Shown here: positions 7,211 to 12,835 of the stretch, piece by piece
Position numbering within the stretch: the stretch's first letter is position 1
Layout: the number at the start of each line of letters is the position of its first letter
Assembly (NCBI GenBank): GCA_009702305.1
Contig: WLIH01000016.1
Span: 1 to 12,835, forward strand
Direction: 5' to 3'
Origin: Actinomycetota bacterium
GTDB taxonomy: Bacteria; Actinomycetota; Actinomycetes; Propionibacteriales; Nocardioidaceae
DNA: 12,835 bases
Translations under genes and position numbers: made by a program
The notes under the pieces: model-generated
Seen by the model: only the letters and a program-made list of their open reading frames with translations
The model's database searches: none
What the model was told of the DNA's origin: nothing

Positions 7211-8644
7211 TCAGTCGCCGATGTAGGACATGACGTGCTTGATGCGCGTGTAGTCCTCGAGGCCGTACATGGACAGGTCCTTGCCGTAGCCGGAGTGCTT
7301 GAAGCCGCCGTGCGGCATCTCGGCGACGATCGGGATGTGGGTGTTGATCCACACCGCGCCGAAGTCGAGCCGCTTGGCCATCCGCATCGCCCGGCCGTGG
7401 TCGGTGGTCCACACGCTGGAGGCCAGGCCGTACTTCACGCCGTTGGCCCAGCGCAGCGCCTCCGCCTCGTCGGCGAACTTCTGCACCGTGATCACCGGGC
7501 CGAAGATCTCGTCCTGGATCTGCTCGTCGTCCTGCCGCAGACCTGCGAGGACGGTGGGCTCGTAGAAGTAGCCCCGCTCGCCCTGACGGCGCCCCCCGGT
7601 CTCGAGCGAGGCGTGGTCGGGCAACCGGTCGACCATCGCGCTGACGCGGGCCAGTTGGTCGGCGTTGTTGAGCGCGCCGTACATCGCGTCGTCGTCGTCG
7701 GGCAGCCCGGTGTGCATGCCGCGGGCGGCCTCGGCGAGCGCCGCCACGAAGTCGTCGTAGACGCCGGGGCCGGCGAGCACACGGGTCGCCGCGGTGCAGT
7801 CCTGTCCGGCGTTGAAGTAGCCGGCCTCGGAGATGCCGGCCACTGCTTTCTCGATGTCGGCGTCGTCGAAGACGATGACCGGCGCCTTACCGCCGAGCTC
7901 CAGGTGGGCGCGCTTGAGGTCCGCGGCGGCCGACGCCGCGACCTGCATGCCGGCCCGCACGGAGCCCGTGATCGACACCAGCTGCGGCGTCGGGTGCTCG
8001 ACCACGGCGCGGCCGGTGTCGCGGTCGCCGCACACGACGTTGAGCACGCCGGGCGGCAGGAACTCCTGCGCGAGCTCGGCCAGCAGCGTGGACGTCGCGG
8101 GCGTGGTGTCGCTGGGCTTGAGGACCACCGTGTTGCCCGCGGCGATGGCCGGCGCGATCTTCCAGACCATCATCATCAGCGGGTAGTTCCACGGCGTCAC
8201 CTGGCCGACGACACCGATCGGCTCGCGGCGCACGAAGCTGGTGTGGTCGGTCATGTACTCACCGGCGGAGCGGCCCTCGAGCACCCGCGCGGCGCCGGCG
8301 AAGAAGCGGATCTGGTCGACGCTCGGAGGCAGCTCCTCGCTGGCCGTCAGGCCGAGCGGCTTGCCGGTGTCGCGCGACTCGACCTGCACGAACTCCTCGG
8401 CGCGGGCCTCGAGCGCGTCGGCGATCCGGAGCAGGGCGCGCTGCCGCTCCGAGGGAGTCGTCTCCCCCCAGGTCTCGAACGCCGTCGCCGCAGCCCGGTA
8501 GGCGCGCTCGACGTCCTCGGGTCCCGACAGGGGCGCCTGGGCGTAGACCTCACCGGTGGTGGGATCGACGACGTCGTAGGTCGCTCCCGAGACGGAGGCG
8601 ACGAGCTCGCCGTTGACGACGTTGCGGAAAGTCTGGTCGGCCAT
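7211..8644 (-). CDS. patD: Gamma-aminobutyraldehyde dehydrogenase
   Basis: NAD-dependent aldehyde dehydrogenase oxidising 4-aminobutanal to 4-aminobutyrate (GABA), the second step of putrescine breakdown. The 477-residue product has the full family set: PWNYP (151-155, N153), the cofactor lysine in LKPSD (K176), TGSVRAG (226-232), LELGGK (248-253, general base E249), the catalytic Cys C283 in NAGQDCTAATR, and EIFGPV (379-384). The NAGQDCTAA context is like that of the E. coli enzyme YdcW/PatD, which is why I prefer this over succinate-semialdehyde or betaine-aldehyde dehydrogenase. No strong Shine-Dalgarno precedes the ATG. It is divergent from the VOC gene across 85 bases and lies upstream of the saccharopine-dehydrogenase-like gene. 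Its product feeds GabT and its substrate would come from the aminotransferase at 10912-12282. Confidence 0.88.
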   Translation of the reverse strand: MADQTFRNVVNGELVASVSGATYDVVDPTTGEVYAQAPLSGPEDVERAYRAAATAFETWGETTPSERQRALLRIADALEARAEEFVQVESRDTGKPLGLTASEELPPSVDQIRFFAGAARVLEGRSAGEYMTDHTSFVRREPIGVVGQVTPWNYPLMMMVWKIAPAIAAGNTVVLKPSDTTPATSTLLAELAQEFLPPGVLNVVCGDRDTGRAVVEHPTPQLVSITGSVRAGMQVAASAAADLKRAHLELGGKAPVIVFDDADIEKAVAGISEAGYFNAGQDCTAATRVLAGPGVYDDFVAALAEAARGMHTGLPDDDDAMYGALNNADQLARVSAMVDRLPDHASLETGGRRQGERGYFYEPTVLAGLRQDDEQIQDEIFGPVITVQKFADEAEALRWANGVKYGLASSVWTTDHGRAMRMAKRLDFGAVWINTHIPIVAEMPHGGFKHSGYGKDLSMYGLEDYTRIKHVMSYIGD

Positions 8645-8729
8645 GCGACGAGACTAGTGAGCCCACGATGGAATCTGTAGGGGTTGAGGCCTGTTGCATG
8701 CGGAATCCGTCGTGAGAGACCCTACCGAC
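8645..8729. promoter_or_regulatory. Divergent intergenic region with repeated GGAATC boxes
   Basis: This 85-base spacer must hold promoters for the aldehyde dehydrogenase (minus) and the VOC protein (plus). GGAATC occurs at 8670-8675 and 8702-8707, a rare hexamer in such GC-rich DNA. An imperfect inverted repeat (CACGATGG, 8664-8671; CCGTCGTG, 8707-8714) frames the pair. Similar GGAATC/GATTCC boxes lie in the other divergent spacer at 10787-10911, so a shared regulator is possible. I cannot assign -35/-10 elements with confidence. Confidence 0.4.
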
Positions 8730-9143
8730 ATGCGATTGACGCTGACCACCCCCGCTCTGCCCGTGCGCGACGTCCGGACGGCGGCCGGCTTCTACGCCGA
8801 GCGGCTCGGCTTCGCGACCGGCTATCTCGAGGACGGCTTCGCCCGGCTCTTGCGCGACGAGGCGGAGATCCAACTCTGGCAGGCCGGCGACGACTCGTGG
8901 CGCACGGTCGGTGAGCCGGGTGCGTCTCCGGTGCGCAGTGGGGCCGAGTCGTTCCTGGCCGGGACGGCGAGCTGCCGCGTGCAGGTCGAGGACGGCATCG
9001 ACGCGCTGCACGTCGAGCTCGCGGCCGCCGCCGTGCTGCACCCGAGCGGTCACGGGACCCCCACCGACACCGACTGGGCCACGCGCGAGTTCGCGGCGCT
9101 CGACCTCGACGGCAACCTGATCACGTTCTGGCAGCGCCGCTAG
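8730..9143 (+). CDS. VOC/glyoxalase-bleomycin-resistance fold protein
   Basis: Small cytosolic protein of 137 residues, the usual size for the bleomycin-binding/glyoxalase fold. The two beta-alpha-beta-beta-beta halves can be seen: LPVRDVRTAAGFYAERLGF (10-28) opens the first, and REFAALDLDGNLITFWQR (119-136) closes the second, a family signature. The metal ligands of true glyoxalase I are not evident, so a binding or resistance role is as likely as catalysis. I start at the ATG at 8730, with GAGAG (8714-8718) upstream and the conserved domain beginning at once; a TTG at 8694 would add 12 residues. Its TAG stop shares the CTAG tetranucleotide (9140-9143) with the stop of the convergent amidohydrolase. 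Its link to the surrounding amine catabolism is unclear. Confidence 0.82.
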   Translation: MRLTLTTPALPVRDVRTAAGFYAERLGFATGYLEDGFARLLRDEAEIQLWQAGDDSWRTVGEPGASPVRSGAESFLAGTASCRVQVEDGIDALHVELAAAAVLHPSGHGTPTDTDWATREFAALDLDGNLITFWQRR

Positions 9144-10786
9144 CCGGCCTCGAAGACCGGGGCGCCGTCGACCCACGTGCTGACCACCCGCGCAGCACCG
9201 ATCTCGGCGCCCGGCCCGACGAACGGGTCCCGGTCGAGGACGACCAGGTCGGCCACGGCACCCGGCCGGACCACGCCGGCGTCGTCGCGGTGGTTGATCC
9301 AGGCGCTGCCGGAGGTGTACGCCGCGAACGCCGCCTCCAGGGCGATCGCCTGCTCGGGCAGGAAGGCCTCGCTGCCCGCGCGACCCTCCTCGCCGTACGC
9401 CCAGCGGTTGACCGCCACGTGGATCGCCTGGAGCGGGTCGGGCGTGCTGACGGGCCAGTCGCTGCCCGCGACCAGGCGGGCGCCGGCGCGGTGCAGCGAT
9501 CCGAAGGGGTACTGCCAGGACGCGCGCTCCGCACCGATGAAGGGCAGCGTGAGGTCGATCATCTGGTCGTCGAGGCAGGCCCAGAGCGCCTGCATGTTGG
9601 CGGCCACGCCCAGCTGCGCGAAACGGGCCACGTCGTCGGGGTGGACGAGCTGGAGGTGCGCGATGTGGTGGCGCCCGCCCGGCACGGCGGCCAGTGCACC
9701 GGCCAGTGCATCGAGCGCCTCGCGCACGCCGCGGTCGCCGATGCCGTGGACGTGCACCTGGAAGTCCTCGGCAGCCAGCGCGACGACGGCTGCGCGCAGG
9801 GCACCCGGCTCGACGAAGGAGTGGCCGGTGTTGGCGGTGGGGTGGCCGCAGCGGTCGAGGTAGGGCTCGAGCAGCGCGGCCGTGCCGTTCTCCGCCACGC
9901 CGTCCTGCATGATCTTGACGCTGGTGGCCCGGAACCGGCCGTGGGAGTAGGCCTCGCGCCGCGCGACGAGGTCGGCCACCTGCTCGAGGCCCCGCTCGCG
10001 GTCCCACCACAGCGCGCCGACGACGTCGCCGGTCAGGGTGCCGGCCCGGGCCGCGCGACGGTACGTCGGGCCGGGGTCGTCCATGCCGGCGTACGCCCCC
10101 ACGATCGCGTCCTGCCACCCCGTGACACCCAGGGAGTGCAGGTAGGCCTGGCCCGCCAGCAGGGCGGCGTCGTAGTCGGCCTCGGGCACGTCGGGCACGT
10201 GCCGAGCGACGACCGCCATCGCTGCCTCGTGCAGCGTGCCGGTCGGGCGCCCGTCGGCGTCGCGCTCGAACCGGCCGTGCTCCGGGTCGGGGGTGTCGCG
10301 GGTGATGCCGGCGATCTCGAGGGCGCGGGAGTTGACCCAGGCGCCGTGGTGGTCGCGGTTGGGCAGGATCACCGGGCGGTCGGGCACCACGGCGTCGAGG
10401 TCGGCGGCGGTCGGAGTGCCGCCCGGGAAGGCCGACATGGCCCAGCCGCCGCCCAGGATCCACGGCAGGTCCGGGTGGCGCTCGGCGTACGCCCTGATCT
10501 CGGCGAGGTACTCCTCCCGGGTGCGCAGCCCGGACAGGTCGCAGCGGATCCGCTCCAGGCCGCCCTGCACGGTGTGCACGTGCGCGTCGACGAAGCCGGG
10601 CGCGAGCAGGCCGCCGGCCAGATCGACCTCGGCGACGTCGGCACCGAGGTCCGCTCCGAGGTCGCGGTCGAGCGAGCCCGGCTCGCCCACGGCGAGCACG
10701 CGACCCGCGCGCACGGCCACGTCGGCCCGGCCCCGGTGGCGGTGGCCGTCGAAGAGGGTGCCGTGGCGGAAGACCGTCGTGCGCAT
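9140..10786 (-). CDS. YtcJ-type amidohydrolase (amidohydrolase family 3)
   Basis: Metal-dependent hydrolase of the YtcJ-like branch of the amidohydrolase superfamily; natural substrates of the branch are mostly unknown, with amide or carbamate hydrolysis and enol-type substrates reported or proposed. The 548-residue product is normal in size. It shows LAPGFVDAHVH (61-71; H69 and H71), a conserved SVKIMQDG (289-296, K291 near the metal site), VHVHGIGD (344-351), HIAHLQ (374-379) and GSDWPVS (441-447, catalytic Asp D443), then a C-terminal PGAVADLVVLDRDP. LGADLGAD (43-50) is a small internal duplication. The ATG at 10786 has an AGGAA ribosome site (TTCCT on plus, 10793-10797) 6 bases away. It is divergent from the diamine aminotransferase, suggesting shared control, and convergent with the VOC gene. 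Confidence 0.88.
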   Translation of the reverse strand: MRTTVFRHGTLFDGHRHRGRADVAVRAGRVLAVGEPGSLDRDLGADLGADVAEVDLAGGLLAPGFVDAHVHTVQGGLERIRCDLSGLRTREEYLAEIRAYAERHPDLPWILGGGWAMSAFPGGTPTAADLDAVVPDRPVILPNRDHHGAWVNSRALEIAGITRDTPDPEHGRFERDADGRPTGTLHEAAMAVVARHVPDVPEADYDAALLAGQAYLHSLGVTGWQDAIVGAYAGMDDPGPTYRRAARAGTLTGDVVGALWWDRERGLEQVADLVARREAYSHGRFRATSVKIMQDGVAENGTAALLEPYLDRCGHPTANTGHSFVEPGALRAAVVALAAEDFQVHVHGIGDRGVREALDALAGALAAVPGGRHHIAHLQLVHPDDVARFAQLGVAANMQALWACLDDQMIDLTLPFIGAERASWQYPFGSLHRAGARLVAGSDWPVSTPDPLQAIHVAVNRWAYGEEGRAGSEAFLPEQAIALEAAFAAYTSGSAWINHRDDAGVVRPGAVADLVVLDRDPFVGPGAEIGAARVVSTWVDGAPVFEAG

Positions 10787-10911
10787 GACAGATTCCTATC
10801 AGGATCACGCCTATTAGTCCTGACAACTGATTCCGCACCAATTGCGACGATCTGCCACGGAATCCATCGCGTCGGCTTGCCGGAGACGCCCTGATCGCGC
10901 ACCATGGGCAT
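10787..10911. promoter_or_regulatory. Divergent promoter region with inverted repeats
   Basis: This 125-base spacer between the YtcJ-type amidohydrolase and the diamine aminotransferase is noticeably AT-richer than the genes. It holds TCAGGA (10799-10804) inverted to TCCTGA (10818-10823), and GATTCCG (10829-10835) inverted to CGGAATC (10858-10864). A third GATTCC at 10791-10796 overlaps the amidohydrolase ribosome site. On the minus strand TTGTCA (10826-10821) and TGATAG (10801-10796) could be -35/-10 elements, although the 19-base spacing is long. The aminotransferase start lacks a clear Shine-Dalgarno sequence. Confidence 0.45.
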
Positions 10912-12282
10912 ATGTACCCGGACTACGACCACCTCCAGCAGGCCGCCAAGGACCACCTCTGGATGCACTTCACCCGCCACGGCTCCTACGCCGACCACGA
11001 CGTCCCGATCATCGTGAAGGGCGAGGGCGCCTACATCTGGGACGCCCAGGGCAAGAAGTACCTCGACGGCCTGGCCGGCCTCTTCGTGTCGCAGCTGGGT
11101 CACGGCCGCACCGAACTGGTCGAGGCGGCGGCGAAGCAGGCCGGCGAGCTCGCCTTCCACCCGCTGTGGTCCTACGCGCATCCCGCGGCGATCCAGCTCG
11201 CCGAGAAGGTGGCGTCGTACGCCCCCGGCGACCTGAACCGCGTCTTCTTCACCAGCGGCGGCGGCGAGGCCGTCGAGACCGCGTGGAAGCTGGCCAAGAA
11301 CTACTTCAAGCTCACCGGCAAGCCGATGAAGCACAAGGTGATCAGCCGGGCCATCGCCTACCACGGCACCACCCAGGGAGCGCTGTCGATCACGGGGCTG
11401 CCGTTGCTCAAGCAGCAGTTCGAGCCGCTGGTGCCGTCGACGTTCCGGGTGCCGAACACCAACATCTACCGCGCCGAGCTGCACGCCGACGACCCCGAGG
11501 CCTTCGGTCGCTGGGCCGCCGACCAGATCGCGGTCGCGATCGAGAACGAAGGCCCTGACACGGTCGCCGCCGTCTTCCTCGAGCCGGTGCAGAACGCCGG
11601 CGGTTGCTTCCCGCCCCCGCCCGGCTACTTCCAGCGGGTGCGCGAGATCTGCGACGAGTACGACGTGCTGCTCGTCTCCGACGAGGTCATCTGCGCGTTC
11701 GGCCGCCTGGGCCACATGTTCGGAGCCGAGCGCTACGGCTACCAGCCGGACATGATCACCTGCGCCAAGGGCCTGACCTCGGGCTACTCCCCGCTGGGCG
11801 CCATGATCGCCTCGGATCGGCTGATGGAGCCGTTCCTGTCGGGCCAGGGCTCCTTCGCCCACGGCTACACGTTCGGCGGACACCCGGTCTCGTGCGCGGT
11901 CGGTCTGCGCAACCTCGAGCTCTTCGAGTCCGAGCAGATCAACGAGCACGTCCGCGCCAACGAGAGCGGCTTCCGCGCCACGCTCGAGCGGCTCAAGGAC
12001 CTCCCGATCGTCGGCGACGTCCGCGGCGACGGCTACTTCTACGGGATCGAGCTGGTCAAGGACAAGGACACCAAGGAGTCCTTCACCTCCGAGGAGAGCG
12101 AGCGCCTGCTCTACGGCTTCGTCTCCAAGGGCCTCTACAACGAGGGCCTCTACTGCCGCGCCGACGACCGGGGCGACCCCGTCGTCCAGCTCGCTCCCCC
12201 GCTGATCTGCGACCAGTCGCACTTCGACGAGATGGAGCAGATCCTCCGCGTGGTGCTCGACAAGGCCTACACCCTCATCTGA
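10912..12282 (+). CDS. Class III aminotransferase, putrescine/diamine type
   Basis: PLP-dependent omega-aminotransferase, most likely moving a terminal amino group of putrescine or another diamine to pyruvate or 2-oxoglutarate and producing 4-aminobutanal. The 456-residue product begins with the HLWMHFTRH segment seen in putrescine/omega-amino aminotransferases. It carries TSGGGEAVETAWK (114-126), YHGTT (150-154), EPVQNAGG (224-231), VSDEVICAFGRLG (255-267, D257) and the Schiff-base lysine K286 in CAKGLTSGYSPLG. These differ from the neighbouring GabT, supporting a different substrate. The family is often annotated as aspartate aminotransferase family, but the aminobutyraldehyde dehydrogenase in the same locus favours a diamine. 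Beta-alanine-pyruvate-type activity is the main alternative. The ATG at 10912 is used; another at 10904 is out of frame. It stands alone on its strand, and its expression is probably tied to the divergent amidohydrolase. Confidence 0.85.
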   Translation: MYPDYDHLQQAAKDHLWMHFTRHGSYADHDVPIIVKGEGAYIWDAQGKKYLDGLAGLFVSQLGHGRTELVEAAAKQAGELAFHPLWSYAHPAAIQLAEKVASYAPGDLNRVFFTSGGGEAVETAWKLAKNYFKLTGKPMKHKVISRAIAYHGTTQGALSITGLPLLKQQFEPLVPSTFRVPNTNIYRAELHADDPEAFGRWAADQIAVAIENEGPDTVAAVFLEPVQNAGGCFPPPPGYFQRVREICDEYDVLLVSDEVICAFGRLGHMFGAERYGYQPDMITCAKGLTSGYSPLGAMIASDRLMEPFLSGQGSFAHGYTFGGHPVSCAVGLRNLELFESEQINEHVRANESGFRATLERLKDLPIVGDVRGDGYFYGIELVKDKDTKESFTSEESERLLYGFVSKGLYNEGLYCRADDRGDPVVQLAPPLICDQSHFDEMEQILRVVLDKAYTLI

Positions 12283-12289
12283 CGCGACC

Positions 12290-12383
12290 CGGCTCTAGTT
12301 TCCCGCAAACACCCGGTGAGTCGGCTCTAGTTTCCCGCCAACACCCGGTGAGCCGGCTCTAGTTTCCAGCCCTTCACCTGAGC
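12290..12383. repeat. 32-bp tandem repeat, about three copies
   Basis: Units begin with CGGCTCTAGTTTCC at 12290, 12322 and 12354. Units one and two (12290-12321, 12322-12353) differ by two substitutions and continue with CACCCGGTGAG. The third is degenerate in its second half and ends near 12383. The array starts 8 bases after the aminotransferase stop, so it may serve as 3' untranslated or boundary sequence. No strong rho-independent hairpin is visible. Confidence 0.85.
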
Positions 12384-12439
12384 GCAACTGGTCTGTGGAG
12401 GACCGCCCAACAGGCACGGAGCGCGGGCATACGGGATGG

Positions 12440-12835
12440 ATGAATCCCGACACTCCAGCTCTCCTCGACCGATCCTTTCCGCTTCCGATCGACGTCCCGT
12501 TCACTCGGCGAGACGCCCGCGCAGCAGGCATCTCCGACAAGCTCCTCCACCACCTCTCGCACGTCGGACTCCTGCGCCGCCCGGTCAAGGGCGTCTACGT
12601 CGCGGCCCAGGTGCCCGACTCACTGGCGCTGCGCTGCCGCCTGCTCAGGCTGGTCGTGCCTCCGGGCGCCTTCGTGTGTGATCGGACGGCAGCCTGGCTC
12701 CACCGAGGCGACGCCGCCTTGGCTCCCAACGAGCACCTCGAACCGCCTCCAGTGTCCTGTTTCCTACCCAGCGACCGAGGTCGACTTCGCAACCCGCTCG
12801 CCTCCAGCGGGGAGCGCGCCGTCGTTGCTCGCGAC
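12440..12835 (+). CDS. AbiEi-like/DUF559-type protein, 3' truncated by window
   Basis: An open frame of 132 codons runs from the ATG at 12440 off the right edge with no stop. The N-terminal part, including FTRRDARAAGIS (21-32) and LLRRPVKGVYVAA (44-56), looks like the winged-helix domain of AbiEi-type antitoxins. Later come LRLVVPPGAFVCDRTAAWLH and SGERAVVARD, typical of actinobacterial proteins that combine this domain with a C-terminal DUF559/Vsr-like nuclease region; that region would lie beyond the window. Such genes usually encode about 300 residues. Codon choice is looser than in the genes to the left (TTT, CTT, ACT, CTA, GTT, several CGA), consistent with acquisition. A GGGATGG stretch abuts the start; the overlapping ATG at 12436 opens a different frame that lacks these motifs. 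Function as toxin-antitoxin, nuclease or orphan is undecided. Confidence 0.6.
   Translation, partial: MNPDTPALLDRSFPLPIDVPFTRRDARAAGISDKLLHHLSHVGLLRRPVKGVYVAAQVPDSLALRCRLLRLVVPPGAFVCDRTAAWLHRGDAALAPNEHLEPPPVSCFLPSDRGRLRNPLASSGERAVVARD

Noticed and set aside
7235..8680. 481-codon plus-strand frame opposite the aldehyde dehydrogenase
   Set aside because: Antisense shadow; the minus strand shows all aldehyde dehydrogenase catalytic residues.
9290..10894. 534-codon plus-strand frame opposite the YtcJ-type amidohydrolase
   Set aside because: Antisense shadow of low-complexity V/G/R/D composition.
10369..12222. 617-codon minus-strand frame across the aminotransferase and the divergent spacer
   Set aside because: Antisense to a well-supported PLP enzyme and spans its promoter region; no domain seen.
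12290..12383. Possible CRISPR array
   Set aside because: The units abut directly with no unique spacers, so this is a simple tandem repeat.
12436..12681. 81-codon plus-strand frame starting at the ATG at 12436
   Set aside because: It is one frame off the 12440 gene, which carries the recognisable AbiEi/DUF559-type motifs; its product is Arg/Pro-rich.

Overview
The window is GC-rich bacterial chromosome with strong G/C at third codon positions, GTG starts, ATGA/GTGA gene overlaps and little intergenic space. Gene content (a dxr-rip pair, actinobacterial-type polyamine/GABA catabolic enzymes, an AbiEi/DUF559-like protein at the right edge) points to a high-GC actinobacterium. I favour the Nocardioides/Nocardioidaceae group, but that is an impression from sequence style, not a placement.

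Layout. Positions 1-201 hold no gene I can support, but carry two copies of a 20-bp sequence that looks like insertion-sequence end material. Positions 202-4039 (minus strand) form a tightly coupled unit: a GABA-type aminotransferase (gabT-like), then dxr (MEP isoprenoid pathway), then a site-2/RseP/Rip1-like M50 protease, each pair overlapping by 4 bases. A 66-bp divergent spacer with a perfect 14-bp palindrome separates gabT from a plus-strand D-aminoacylase-like amidohydrolase (4106-5926). On the minus strand follow a saccharopine-dehydrogenase-like oxidoreductase (5913-7109) and, upstream of it, a gamma-aminobutyraldehyde dehydrogenase (7211-8644). A small plus-strand VOC/bleomycin-resistance-fold protein (8730-9143) abuts a minus-strand YtcJ-type amidohydrolase (9140-10786). 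This is divergent from a plus-strand class III diamine/putrescine-type aminotransferase (10912-12282). The right end has a 32-bp tandem repeat and a truncated AbiEi/DUF559-type gene that runs off the window.

How the genes work together. The diamine aminotransferase, aminobutyraldehyde dehydrogenase and GabT spell out putrescine -> 4-aminobutanal -> GABA -> succinate semialdehyde. Interleaved with them are two metal-dependent amidohydrolases and a saccharopine-dehydrogenase-like enzyme that the standard route does not need. This suggests an extended pathway that frees amines or amino acids from N-acyl or N-carboxyalkyl conjugates before catabolism; the extension is inference. Housekeeping dxr-rip is translationally chained behind the GABA aminotransferase, and the ispG gene that commonly follows rip in actinobacteria is not present in the 201 bases available. 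No regulator, transporter, tRNA, rRNA or CRISPR array was seen.
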